64,000 nucleotides of DNA from Ptychodera flava (GCF_041260155.1 NC_091934.1:44594398-44658397); one strand, 5' to 3'. Shown: positions 23,568-35,048, numbered from the stretch's first letter. A program made the numbers and translations. Notes: generated by a model not told the origin, from the sequence alone.

Positions 23568-23719
23568 GGTTATTACCCAATATCGCCTGTTCCTGTGTCG
23601 TATCAGCATGAGTGTCATTTGTGCTGCGTCAGACACTTGACTTCGTCTCGTGTCTGACGCAGCACAAATGACACTCATGCTGATACGACACAAGGAACAG
23701 GCGATATTGGGTAATAACC
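23568..23719. repeat. Near-perfect 69/70-bp hairpin
   Basis: The arm at 23568-23636 (begins GGTTATTACCCAATATCGCC) is the reverse complement of 23650-23719, with a single one-base indel and a 13-base loop TTGACTTCGTCTC. It lies inside the BEL element, immediately outside the left terminal inverted repeat of the insertion at 23722-24536. Confidence 0.97.
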
Positions 23720-23721
23720 GA

Positions 23722-24536
23722 TTTATCATATACCCATGCCCATAATTTTAGGGAATTTTTACTAATAGAACGAAAAACCTTTAATTTTGAGGCTTTACTT
23801 TTTTACGCCTTGCGCATAAATATCAGAATGTTTATGTGAACAGGCTTCATTCATAAAGTATACAACGAAGATGTCAACATCACGCGCGACATCGCTGCAA
23901 GTCGTCCATATCTCAATGAAACCCAAGAAGAAAGACACCGGGATACAAAAATCGTCATACAGAAGGAACATTTTAAGGTGCAATATCCTATTACAACTGT
24001 AACCGATCAAAAACTGCTCAGCTTTAAATCTATCCTGATTTGATCGGCGTATGGCACGGAGCTCGCGCAGAGAGGGGACGCCATTTTGTTAGTTTACCTG
24101 TATAGTTGCCATGTCAACAGTCGTCGCGTGCGCGACATCGCTGTCACGCCACGCGCTCACTACCCGTTCGGTGGACACTGTGCACAGTGCCGGCGCCATG
24201 CGAACGGCAGAATGTTGCTAGAACTTGACCAAAAAAATACCATGGGAAAACATTTCAAGACTCAACGTGATATTTTTGTATTTTCCAACCAGAAATACCC
24301 GTGTTTCTCGAAGCCCTTCAAGTTTGTACGTCGGCGACATCGCTTCGCAGGCAGGGAGCGGCAGCCATTTTGTTGTTTACGTTGTTTACCAACAAACTGC
24401 TAATGTAGTTCGGGAAAACTCTAAAACTGATGACGTTCATCGTGCATATCTCGACGTTTACCGTGAAATATCACGGCTGATATTTTATGTTGAACGTCAC
24501 TAGGATGTAGCAATATGGGCATGGGTAGATGATACA
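23722..24536. mobile_element. Insertion with about 22-bp terminal inverted repeats inside BEL gag
   Basis: TATCATATACCCATGCCCATA at the left is matched in inverse orientation by TATGGGCATGGGTAGATGATA at about 24515-24536. The interior has no transposase. Internal phrases such as GCGACATCGCT and GCCATTTTGTT recur two or three times. It separates BEL gag from the BEL zinc knuckles, so it inserted after the element arrived. A non-autonomous DNA transposon is likeliest; the target-site duplication was not resolved. Confidence 0.65.
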
Positions 24537-24612
24537 GCAAGATACGTGTAATGGAGGAAAAAAGAAGAACGTTACCTCTTGAAAGTAATGGAGAGGCTAA
24601 ACAAGGTCGCAT

Positions 24613-24810
24613 GTGTATTGCCGTTCAGAAGATCATTGGAGTAACGGCTGTATGAAAGTAGTGGATGTGGCCACCAAGAGAGCAATATCGCAAAGAAACA
24701 TAATGTGTTTCAATCGTATGAGATTTGGGCATCTCACAGTCAATTGTAGATCCAGGGGATGCAAGAACTGTAAAGGAAAACATCATATATCAATTTGTGA
24801 CAAAGGGTAA
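24613..24810 (+). pseudogene. gag: BEL/Pao zinc-knuckle region
   Basis: The pattern CFNRMRFGHLTVNCRSRGC followed by CKNCKGKHHISIC is diagnostic of BEL/Pao nucleocapsid segments (two adjacent metal-binding knuckles with a KHH). A first motif CRSEDHWSNGC precedes it. One cysteine of CFNC appears as arginine. In frame for 65 codons, then a TAA. Confidence 0.85.
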
Positions 24811-24924
24811 TCAATGCTCGATGTGTCAGACAATACCGAAGTAAAAAAGGGATTGAGCTCAATGATGGATCACATGTCTCAGCATTACCAACATTACCTG
24901 CTACTGTTATCGCCAGAGTGGGAA

Positions 24925-25050
24925 AAGAGAAGGTTTGAGTTACGTTTGACACAGGCTCTGAGAGTTCATGCGTATGTTCAGACTTGATCACAAAATTGCA
25001 CCTAAAGCTTATAAAAATATAACAACATTGTATTGAGATGTACAGCAAGG
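24925..25050 (+). pseudogene. pol: BEL/Pao aspartic protease fragment
   Basis: The frame reads VTFDTGSESSCVCSDLI, with an intact D-T-G triad and the SSC block typical of Pao-type proteases. The frame closes about 20 codons later. Confidence 0.75.
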
Positions 25051-25499
25051 AAGATTGTTGAGCTGTACAACATCACAATACAGTCCCCAGCAGTGGATGG
25101 TTTCTAATTCAATTTGGAGTGTGTGAATGCTGAGAAAGGTATATTAACCTACCTACCAAACCCAGGTATTCCTGCATTGAAGAAACAATACAGACGTTCA
25201 GCGAGGAAGCGACAACCAATGTTTCAATGCCAGATCACATTACTTTAGGAATAGCAGACTACCAGAGGACTTGCACTACAAAACTTCTAGTCCTTAGAAC
25301 CCACCCAGACAATGATCCAGGAGCTGAATTCACCATGCTGGGTTGGAAAATTTCTGGACGGCAGTCAGTGAGAGAGAGTCAGACAGAAGAAAGTTTTTCT
25401 GAGATCCAGCCAAGAAGAAATTGAGAAGCTGTGCTCACTGGATGTTCTTGGAATCAACGACGCAGATATAAAGGAAAGTGCAGCAATTCACAAAGAGTT

Positions 25500-26135
25500 C
25501 AAGCAACAGTTGAATAGAGCAGAGAGTGGATACAAATAGGAGCTTGTCCACAGCTCGACTATACAGCACAACAAAGACACTAGAGAGAATTGGGAGATTA
25601 GAAGAATATGATGAAATCATGAGAGAGCAAATCAGTATAGGAGTGATTGAGCCTGTAACAATCCATCAAACACTGGAGACAGTACATTATGTACCACATC
25701 AAGCTGTCATCTTAGATCAAGTAGAAACAACAAAGAGGAGAATAGTGTATGACTGCTCAGCGAGAGCCAACTTGAGAAGCCCTTCACACAACGACTGCCT
25801 AGAGACAGGGCCACCACAACAGCCACTCTTGATTTTCACATCACTGCAAGAAATCGTAAGCGAAAGTTCTGTATCACAGAATACATCAACAAAACTTTCT
25901 TGCAAATCAGAAGGCACGAACAAGACAGGGATGCACTGAGAGTTTTGTGGTACACATCTGTAAATGAGAGTAAGATTCTAGGTATCACATGGAACAAGGA
26001 GAATGACTCATTGACAATCGGTTTTGAATCCTGTCGGAAGAGCAGTGAAGCCAACATGAAAAGGAAGATGTTAGCTGATATCAACAGCATATTTGACGTA
26101 CTTGGATGGAGTTCCCCAGTTACTATACCGTGAAA
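25500..26135 (+). pseudogene. pol: BEL/Pao reverse transcriptase with central deletion
   Basis: The 5' part (25526-25835) reads YDEIMREQISIGVIE, VHYVPHQAVILD, RRIVYDCSARAN and NDCLETGPPQQPL, all classic for BEL/Pao RT. A frameshift leads to QIRRHEQDRDALRVLWY, and the very next residues are SKILGITWNKENDSLTIGF, which belong far downstream. The segment holding the YxDD catalytic motif is therefore missing. The frame then ends with FDVLGWSSPVTIP. This deletion alone makes the element unable to reverse-transcribe. Confidence 0.87.
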
Positions 26136-26474
26136 TTAACCTTCAGTGAAGTATGCCTCCTTCAGCTACATTGGGATGAGGAAATTCCAGATGAAATTCA
26201 ACGGAAAATGTGGATAAACAACTTGCGGCATGCAACAACCATAATTATACCACGATGTGTGTTAAAAGGCAACCCAACATTATGAGATGCATGGATTGCA
26301 GATGCAAGCGAGACTGCTGTTTGTGCTGCAATATACATTATGGCGTATGCAAACTAAACACTGGTCGGCCAGAATCTACTACAGCTAAAGCAAGAATTGC
26401 TCCTAAACAATGAGCATCCAAGTTGGTGATGCCGCACATACCTAGCCAAACTACAGAGATAAGTCAGCAAAGCT

Positions 26475-26678
26475 TTGTGCAATTTCCCTATCATGGCTTG
26501 TCACAGTTGGGTAGACAGCACCACTGTTTTATACTGGCTGTCTCACCGTGGAGAATGGTCAACATTTGTGCGCAATCGAGTCAAGAAGATTGACGAGCAG
26601 ACAGAGTCCAAGTGGAGATATGTGCCAACAGCAGAAAATCCATGTGACCTGGTAACTAGAGGGTCAGCACCCAGCTGA
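26475..26678 (+). pseudogene. pol: BEL/Pao RNase H-like segment
   Basis: CHSWVDSTTVLYWLSHRG, STFVRNRVKKI and WRYVPTAENPCDLVTRG match the RNase H to integrase linker of BEL/Pao polyproteins. Separate frame; stops on either side. Confidence 0.85.
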
Positions 26679-27018
26679 CTCGGGACGATATGGTTTCAAG
26701 GGCCAAGCTGGCTCTCAAGTGAAAAGGACAGACCAGTTCAACCAGAGATTTCAGAGTCAAAGGGAACATGTAGGAGTAAAAGTCAACATAGAAAAGAGAA
26801 GTGATGCTTTTACTCAAATATAAACTCAGAATGAGACGAAAGCCTGGTCACAAGAAATACTGAGCAAGTTCAAATTGTGGAAGTTTTAATGCATAACATC
26901 ATATATGAAGCATTTCATAGATAGCTGTAAGGGGATGAGACGAGTCAGACCACACACTAAATCTTAGATCACAGCATCAGAGAAGGTATGGATCAACATA
27001 ACAAAGCAATCAACAAAC

Positions 27019-27660
27019 ATGACTTCCGACGTCACATTAGCAGCAGATCAAGAGAGAATCCTGAGAAAATCTGCCCTAGGGAGACGCATCATTGAGCACT
27101 GCCAGCTTCAGACATTGCATGGGGGAGTTGCAACTATAATGAGTAAGCTCATTGAGAAATACTGGATCCCAAAGCTACGATCCGTAGTCAAATCTATGCG
27201 ACATAAATGCAGCTACTTTGCAAAGTATGGCAAAAAGGTGTAAGATGCTCCAGCTACATCAGCCCTGCGCACTAACAGAATTCACTGAGCCATTCGATGT
27301 GACAGGTGTGGACTTTGCAGGGCCACTTAATTTAAAATCAGAAAAGTACGCGTCCAGTAAGGCTTACATAGCGCTGTTCACATGTGCCTACACTAGAGCT
27401 GTGCATCTTAAGCTTTGCAGAGACCTGTCTGTGAATGAATTCAAGCGATAGTTGAAGGAGTTTGTCGCACAGAGAGGATCACCAAGCATCATAGTGAGTG
27501 ACAACACCAACACTTTCATCGCCACCAAACGGTGATTATCGAGGTTACAAAGGAATGAAGATTTGTTCAACTATTTGACTACACATAATATAGAGTGGAA
27601 ATTCAATATGTCAGGCTCTCCATGGTGGGTAGGATTCTTTGAAGGACTCATCAGCATCAG
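27019..27660 (+). pseudogene. pol: BEL/Pao integrase
   Basis: Zinc-binding-like segment with LHGGVATIMSKLIEKYWIP (about 27114-27170). The catalytic core across three frames shows DVTGVDFAGPLNL with the first aspartate, IIVSDNTNTFIATK with the second, and PWWVGFFEGL with the glutamate. All three catalytic positions are kept, but stops at 27241, 27449 and 27532 break the frame. Confidence 0.85.
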
Positions 27661-28232
27661 ATGAGAAGTCTGTCGAAAGCAAAAGGAAGAGCGCCACTGA
27701 AATTTGAAGAGCTCGACGAAGTTCTACTCGATATGGAGACGTTCATGAACAAAATACCATTGTGCTATATAAAGACAGATTTCAAGCAAGTAGTGATCAC
27801 CCCGATCCTGTTATTGCACAACCAGCACGGTTTCTTAGGGACAGCATTGGTGACATGCATGACTCAAGAGATGTGATGAGCAAGCATCTGAAGTACTTGA
27901 GATCCTGCAGAGACAACGTTCACAAACCTTGGTTGAATGAGTACCTTCACGCCTTGCAGGAACTTTGCAGTAAGAGAATCGAGGCCAAAGATCATGAGTT
28001 ACCAGGAAAGAACTCGATTGTTCTACTAAAGGACACAACCAAGAATCGAGCGAAGTGGAAGATAAGATGGATTGTAGACAACATCGTAGGCAAAGATGGA
28101 GTGACAAGAGGATACAAGATCAAGAAAGGCAGTGGCTATGGTGTTGAGAGGCCATTCCAGTTGGTGTGTGATCAGGAAGTCAATGGGACTAATGATGCAA
28201 CAGGGGTTGGCAGTATAACTGAACCAGAATAA
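27661..28232 (+). pseudogene. pol: BEL/Pao post-integrase C-terminal domain
   Basis: KGRAPLKFEELDEVLLDMET and NKIPLCYI continue the integrase. The overlapping frame 27762-28232 has KYLRSCRDNVHKPWLNEYLH and GKNSIVLLKDTTKNRAKWK, the conserved domain that ends BEL/Pao polyproteins. This last frame is 156 codons without a stop. Confidence 0.85.
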
Positions 28233-28416
28233 GATGATCCTGCAATAAACCAGGCGCACACTTCAGCTGACGAAGAGGAAAAAACTCAAACTGACCAAGA
28301 TTTGAGACGCCCTACTCGGCGAGCAGAGACTGCAGCGGTAGATCGACTAGTTTGTGTTGTTGCTAACGAGAATGAGGAGGACTAGGAAACCTTTATATTA
28401 AAGTTTAATAACTTTA

Positions 28417-28444
28417 ATAGGGAGAGGGTCTAATAGGGAGAGGG
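28417..28444 (+). promoter_or_regulatory. Duplicated polypurine tract of the BEL element
   Basis: AATAGGGAGAGGG occurs twice in tandem, separated by TCT, directly before the 3' LTR. It is the expected site for plus-strand DNA priming. Confidence 0.7.
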
Positions 28445-29027
28445 TGTGGGGGGAACCTCCCAGCTTTACTGTCTGTATTTTTGTTGTTTACATCAAATTT
28501 AATTGTTGTTTATCGTGTTTATCATGATTGGAGAAATTTGGCTGAATATTATATACAACAGTTGATATTCTAAACACTTACTGCGCATGGCCTACAAACT
28601 TTGCTCATCAGAGACTTTTCTAGAGTTTGGACACAGCTGTGAGAATCTATGTGCAGGTGACGGTTGAACTATCTCCGAAAGTACATATTTTCAGGACATT
28701 CATCACAGTGCATGTGCTATGATTTATTTGCGCGGACTGAGTTAACATGGACTTTTTTACAAAGCTTTGGGCAACAGTTTGCTTCATAATTGAATTTATT
28801 CTTGTTACTTTGTTGTGATTCTGAGGTTAAATTCTCATAACTGTGAGATTTCCCATCATGCTTTTAAAACCTGTGATGGCCATGCACATGGATGCGACGT
28901 GTTGCTCTATACCATGAGTTTAAACGTAATTAACCAATGTTTCTGTTGATCGAGAACTGTGAGTTTCTTCAGTGTCACTTGGAATGATCCACGGACAAAG
29001 TCTCTACACTAAATTCTCCCCACAACA
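28445..29027 (+). repeat. BEL/Pao 3' LTR
   Basis: 583 bp, homologous to 21788-22322. About 45 bp longer near its left end (the ATTGTTGTTTATCGTG region). The copies differ at roughly one position in ten by eye, so the insertion is old. Confidence 0.88.
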
Positions 29028-30186
29028 TAAGAACATTTTATTAAAGTGATAAAATTGGAAAACCGTCTTCTGCAATGATGAGTTCCACCAATGTCTGTCA
29101 TTCCCTGTGGTCCAATCAAATTGCTGCTACCAGACGACACCCCCAAATGAGGGGTTCTATGATCAGTTCCTTAGAAGATTTACTAGATTAAATTAATATT
29201 TTCAAAAAGGCACTTGCTTAACGAGTTGATCAGCCCTGCAGTTCTTTACATTATCCACTTGCATAAATTTTAGCCACACATTTACAATGCCTCTTATCAA
29301 CATAAATACTTTGCCCTTAAATATCAACTCCTGTAAATTCTAATGCACTCTACATGCACAAGGGTCTTGCAGCGACTATTACAACGATGACAATAGTTGA
29401 TTAACATACAGAAAACTATTTCATCTCTACTTTTAATATGCAAAAATAACCATAAATACATGGATAAATTTATAACTGTTTCCAGATTCTCGTATAATAC
29501 CAAACAGGTGATTGAATATCACATATTATTACATATGTACCACAGATTACCAATCTGTTGGTCCAGGACCCGGGTAGAGGCTCAGCGCAGCACACACGTC
29601 ATTACAGTCACATTTATGCAAGAAAAATGATGGTCTCTGGGTAGTCATATCGGTACAGCTAGAAAATAGATGATATTTTGATGAATTTAGAGCGGATTTC
29701 TTGTAGTGCTGAGACCCTGATAACCAAGCTGTCGATGAGTATTGGCAATTTGTAATTTTGATGTAAACTTTTCGAAATATCATTGAAAGTCATAAAACAG
29801 CACAGTTTTGGACACAAGGTAGTCCAAAGCCAGTTATTCGGGCTATTATCCAATACTCCAGTCACAGGAGGAATCTTCAACTTCACATTCAACATTGCGG
29901 CCAAAGGACACATCTCTCCACTGTTTGCTTGTTCTGTTTTTTTTGTCTTAGTCGAGATGGAAATACAGTGACAGAGTGAACTCTGCATCAAAAAATTTGC
30001 ATAGGAATAATAGAAAAATTCCCTCAGCCAATCAGTTAGCTTACAGCTGATGAAAATAGGTCATTTAAAGCATATCAATGTGCACTATATAGGATCTATG
30101 AATCTGTATGCAATCAGGCCGTGTTGCAATTACCTGTTTCTTTTGACCGCGGTCGACAAAATTGGGGAACATATGTAATAATAACA
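29028..30186. other. Gene-free stretch
   Basis: No recognised gene, repeat or RNA. The short frames here are chance. Confidence 0.4.
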
Positions 30187-30364
30187 GAACTCCATGACCT
30201 CGGAGGGCGCTTTGTGGCATATCATAGGTATTTATCGAGGGATTGTATTCTGCCGCCAGTACTTTTCCTTACTTTGCTCGGAAAAGTACTGGCGACGGAA
30301 TACACCATATCCCTTGGGAAATACCATCGGAACGCCACAGAACGCCCTCCAAGGGCATGGGTTC
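30187..30364. repeat. Foldback element, about 83-bp imperfect arms
   Basis: The left arm begins GAACTCCATGACCTCGGAGG and the inner end is AGTACTTTTCC. The right arm begins GGAAAAGTACTGGCGACGGA and ends CCTCCAAGGGCATGGGTTC. The loop is about 11 bases. It lies just before the first recognisable LINE coding sequence and looks like a small MITE. Confidence 0.88.
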
Positions 30365-30579
30365 TGTCATACTCCTGCTCAATCAAAGTGTGTGATAGCA
30401 AATCGGTAATTACTGATATGCACGAACGTCTCTGGTGCTGTCCCCGGTCTTATATATGATTTAAGATCAAAGGCATACGCTCCATACTGAGTCTATGTGG
30501 TCCATCCAATAATCTGCCTGACATTGACATAGAAACCGGCAATACATTCATCGAATTTCAAGAACTTAATCAAGAACAG

Positions 30580-31844
30580 ATGCAACACATTATTGCCACT
30601 TCGTCACCTAAATCTTGCATGGTTGATCCTATTCCTACTTCACTCGTGAGACAATGTGTGCATAAACTTGTCAAGAACTTGTCTGGAATCATAAATGCAT
30701 CACTTCAGCACGGCGTTGCCCCAGATTCGTTCAATTCAGCTAAGGTCACATCCATTCTAAAGAAACCATCTCTTGACTGCAATAATTTCCAAAACTATCG
30801 ACCAGTCTCCAACCTGCTCTTCCTCTTTAAAATCCTGGAGGAACTTGTTGCGCGACAACTGAGTCCATACCTATCTGAGCGTGCGCTACTGTAACCACTA
30901 CAATCAGCTTATAGGTAATTCCATTGTATGGAAACAGCTCTCCTCAAAGTCCATGATGATATATGTGTTTCACTCGACACAGGCAAGCATGTTCTTCTTA
31001 TGCTTCCAGATCTCTCAGCAGCTTTCGACACAATTGATTATGCCATTCTCCTTTCCAGACTGTCTGACCTTGGTTTTATGGTTTCACACTGAACTGGTTC
31101 ATCTCGTATAACACAAATCGCTCTCAGTCTGTGAATACTAACGGCATACTATCGACATCACAGCATCTTGAACCTGGTGTCCAACAAGGATCTTTTCTTG
31201 GTCCTCTACTCTTCTGCATCTACATCCCCCCACTTGGTCAGCTTATCAGACGACATAACCTTAAATTTCATCTTTATGCAGACAACAATCAATTGTACTT
31301 ATCCTTTTCACCACCTGACATCCAGTCTTCAGTCAATATTATGGAAAAGTCAGTATATGATATCAAGTTCCGGATGACTCAAAACAAGGTAAAACTCAAC
31401 GACGACAAAACGGAAGTGATATTCATTCATTCCAAATTTAACTGTATGCCATGCCAAATTGCTGAAATCACCAGTGGCACGAGTTCTGTTTCACTGACCG
31501 AATTGGTACGAAATATTGGCATCGAATTTGACAGTCATCCATTTACTTCCATCTTCGAAAAATCGGACATATCCAACATTATCTCATCAAAGATACTTGT
31601 CAGAAACTTGTTCAAGCTGTACTTTCATCCAAACTGGATTAATGCAATGCACTTTTATATGGATTACCAAACGATCACATCAAGCTGCTTCAATATGCTC
31701 AGAATACCGCTGCAAGAGTCAATACCCATACCAAGAAATGCGAACATATTACACCTATTCTCAGAAAGCTTCATTAGTTGCCAGTGCAGTCCAGAATATG
31801 ATGCCAAGTTCTTTATACAACCTACAGAGCGCTCAATGGTCTAG
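30580..31844 (+). pseudogene. LINE reverse transcriptase
   Basis: In order: SSPKSCMVDPIPTSLVRQC, KVTSILKKPSLDCNNFQNYR and PVSNLLFLFKILEELV. After a stop and frame change near 30893, LPDLSAAFDTIDYAILLSRL. After another stop near 31092, QQGSFLGPLLFCIYIPPLGQ, then YADNNQLYLSF, where the second catalytic aspartate is asparagine. At least two frame breaks plus the active-site change make it inactive. The blocks are typical of the CR1/L2/jockey group of RTs. Confidence 0.85.
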
Positions 31845-32090
31845 CACCAACTGACATAACTGATCTCATCCAGGAAAGCAAACTACAAGGACTTCATCTG
31901 CTTAATGTCAGTCGAAGGAACCAAGCTACCATCTTGATTCATATGGTTGACAAGATTTCTCATTCGCCGCGCCTCGATTGTGGAATAAACTTCCTCTTGA
32001 ACTGAGACATAAGCCCTCAGTCACTAGCTTTAGAAGGAATCTTAAAACTTACTTATTTACAGAAGCATTTGCTTCATAACTATTCAGCGC
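31700..32090 (+). pseudogene. LINE RT C-terminal region
   Basis: Further conserved blocks continue in shifted frames: NTAARV-like sequence, ITPILRK, YRALNGLAPTDITDLIQ and RRN, and a terminal LKTYLFTEAF-like block. These are the usual C-terminal landmarks of such LINE RTs. Confidence 0.65.
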
Positions 32091-32133
32091 CTCTGAACTA
32101 TGGACACATAGGATACTGGCGCTTCATAAATAA

Positions 32134-32151
32134 TTTGATCGATTGATCGAT

Positions 32152-32191
<40 letters not shown>

Positions 32192-32242
32192 CTATCGATC
32201 AATTAATTGATTGATTGATTGATTGGTTGGTTGATTGATTGA
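32134..32242. repeat. (GATT)n tail
   Basis: About 25 imperfect GATT/GATC units that end the LINE copy. Confidence 0.95.
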
Positions 32243-33250
32243 TATCATACGTTAACATTTAATACAATAAAATGTCTCAGTCGAAGATAGAAGAAGGACC
32301 TCGACCCTTTCGACTTCCATTTTGATCGGCTTTGTTTATACCAATCGTCCATAATTCACGTATTGTACAAGCTGAGCGGAGTAGAGAATTCAAATGCCAA
32401 GCGCCCCCCCCCCCGCCCACAAAAAAAGCAAACGAAACATACACACTGTACACACACCGGTCTTCTGTTGAGAGGAATCAGATTTCAGTTGAAGTTCGCC
32501 CTTGTGCAGAAGTACTTGCTGTAATTTTGTACCATCACCACCTGTTACATTTTCTTCAATCAGAGATGCGTTTCGACTCTTTAATCCTCGTCAACTTTAT
32601 CTTAGGCCATTACTCTCTTGAAAATATCGCTGAAAATTGCAGATGTTTCAATATGAAACATTCATTCCATGACATTTTATCACACAGTAGTTTTCTTCTC
32701 TACTGTTAACAAGTCATCGTTGATGACACAGTCCCCACTTGTTAATGGGTACTTTGATTACAGGTCCTCAGAGAAGATAGAGTCCTCTTCATTAGGTCTG
32801 TGATAAAAATACTTTTATACAGATGGCACTCAATGGCCAAGAATGAGTTCCATGGTGATGAAAACATAAAACCAATGTGGGCCACTATCCTAGAGGTCAT
32901 TAAATGAGTCAATTAGGAATTAGTTGACAGGATGTTGCAAAGCATTTTTAATACTATCCTAACACTAATAGATTATCACAGGTACCATATTTCATAAAGT
33001 TTAATGCAGTATTTACAACAATATGAGATCAACATCTGTATCAAGTTTCATCAAGTTTGACGTTGTTTGTGGATATATCACTCTAAATGGGAAAGTTTAT
33101 TACATATGCAATTAGAAATTAATTAAAATGACACTGATAAATGTCTTTTTCACTGTAAAAGCAATGTGAGCTTACCGGCCATATGTACAAAGTTTCATGA
33201 AATTTGATGCAGTATTTCTTGACATATCAGTCTAATTATGAAACTTCAAT
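32243..33250. other. Gene-free stretch
   Basis: No gene recognised. A poly-C run of ten lies at 32405-32414. From about 32980 to 33240, segments with AAGTTTCAT(C/G)AA(G/A)TTTGA recur at about 33047 and 33190, possibly a diverged outer part of the tandem repeat that follows. Confidence 0.4.
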
Positions 33251-33259
33251 AATTGACAT

Positions 33260-33890
33260 GATACTGCTACATGACGTGAAACAAAATGACGGGCATATAT
33301 GAAATAGGTAAATGTCCTTGTACCAACTTTGAATGATACTGGTGAAATATGTCTGAGTTATGGTTCAGTACATGAGAAAATCGTAACAAAATCGCCGCCA
33401 CGCAGCGATATTCGATCTTACTGTTTAAAAAATCAATACGTATATGTATGACATAAGTAAATGTCCAGGTACAAACTTTGAATAAAATCAGTTGAGACAT
33501 GCCAGAGTTATGGCTCTCAACATTAAAAAAACGTGACAAAATTGCCACCATGTGGCCATATCGGACCATATCGAGAAACAAATCAAAGTACATATGTATA
33601 CTATAAGTCAATTTCCTTGTACCAACTTTAAATAAATTTCTTTGATACATGTCTGAGTTATGGTTCAGGACATGGAAAATCGTTTAAAAATGGCCACACG
33701 GCGGCCATATTGGATCGTATCACAAAACAGATCGACGTGCATCTGTATGATATATAAAGTAATCCTTTTACCAAGTTTGCATGAAATCGCTCCAGGCATC
33801 TCTGAGATATCTGCGTGAACGGACGGACGGACATGTCCAAACCTATAGGTCCTCCCGGACGGTGTCCGTGGGGACTAAAAAATAGAAGAG
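33260..33890. repeat. About 150-bp tandem repeat block with GGACGGAC end
   Basis: Units share a CTTGTACCAACTTT-like segment, then CTGAGTTATGG(T/C)TC, an ACAAAAT(C/T)GCC segment and a GGCCATAT(C/T)GGA-type segment. The GAGTTATGG-type landmark falls at about 33352, 33505, 33654 and 33812, spacing 149-158 bp. The block ends in GAACGGACGGACGGACATG and a small inverted pair, CCTCCCGGACGG/CCGTGGGGAC. A non-autonomous mobile element with internal repeats is likely. Confidence 0.7.
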
Positions 33891-35047
33891 ACCCTTTTGA
33901 CCAGTCACGAGTTCGACGTCGTGAAGAAGGCTGATCTTGGTCTAAGATCGGTTTCTGGGTGGTCCTTTGAAGGAGTGTCTCAGACAGCAAAGATGTGTTA
34001 CTATGTTGTCTCGCAAGGGTGTGTCACAAACATCGTGTTTTTCCGTCAGAGAAACAAACAACACCACACCTACGGGGTTTTCAGTTCAACACGTATAAAT
34101 GACAAGAGCGAAATTTCGCCCGCCACTCCTCAAATATTTGCAGTGCATTTGCATCACTATGGCAATTGCTGAATGAGTGAGCAGTAATGTTTTACACCAT
34201 TGAGATGAACAAGGTGGCACAATTTATTCGTTGAGAGCGTTATCTTGTATTGCGTTAATATATGTTAAATTTATTGGATTCAAACTCTTAATACGATTAT
34301 CACCTTGTAGTGGATTACTGTTTCGGATACATAATCTTTTATTGTTGCATCTATACAAATGTATTTCATACTATTGTATGTTTGCAGGTTTGAAATGTTG
34401 CACTGGATATTGAGCCGACGCGATGAGCATACTCATACAATTTATCTTATTTTTGAAGATTTTAGGTTCTCAAGGTATGATTTCATGACTTTATAAGAAT
34501 TTACAATTATCTTGTGATGTTAGTGCTTTTGTGTGTTATAGACTACAAGGACATCAAGTGAAACCATAATCCAGAGACGAAAGCAACGTCATATCACACT
34601 TTCCAAATTGACGTTAAATCAACAGCCGACTGTGCAAATGTTACAGCTGGAGTGGGTTTTATTTGACACACCAAATTAGGTATTAACCCAGCTACTTGAC
34701 CGAGCACGAACAGTGTGCTGTACTTTCGACAAACATGTTGTTCAGGGAGGGTTTTGAAAGCAGAAATATAATATAGTTGTATTAAAAGTTCAAATATCAA
34801 AAGAAAGACGCGAAACAAAATGACCTCAACAGATCATTTTAACTACAATATCTTATTTCCCCCATTCAAAACTACATCTGAACGGGTGCTAGTGGAATTT
34901 ATTTTCATTCCAGTAAAAGCATATCAGTTTCTGAGTTTGGTGGATTCTTCACCAGTTTTCACATAAAGCATACGTGTTAAGGTAAACGCCAGAGCATATA
35001 GCAAAATGCTCGGCAAAGGTGATGGCTAATTACCAAATTTGGTGTAG

Positions 35048-35048
<1 letters not shown>
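33891..35048. other. Gene-free stretch upstream of the first recognised PAN exon
   Basis: No exon with a convincing splice frame or signal peptide was found. The true 5' end of the downstream gene is therefore unknown and may lie here or outside the window. Confidence 0.4.

Larger units (their letters stand above)
21788..29027 (+). mobile_element. BEL/Pao LTR retrotransposon, defective
   Basis: Flanked by two related direct LTRs (21788-22322 and 28445-29027), both starting TGTGGG and ending CAACA. The internal region encodes BEL/Pao gag, paired zinc knuckles, a DTG protease, RT, RNase H, integrase and the conserved domain after integrase, in order. Many stops and frameshifts, a deletion of the central RT and a secondary insertion at 23568-24540 make it dead. 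Flanking 5-bp duplications are not evident (TACAT before, TAAGA after). Confidence 0.9.
30520..32242 (+). mobile_element. CR1/L2-like non-LTR retrotransposon, 5'-truncated and dead
   Basis: The reverse transcriptase part and 3' end are preserved across several frames, followed by a (GATT)n tail at 32134-32242. Tandem short-repeat tails are usual for CR1/L2-like LINEs. No endonuclease domain or 5' UTR was found. Confidence 0.82.
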
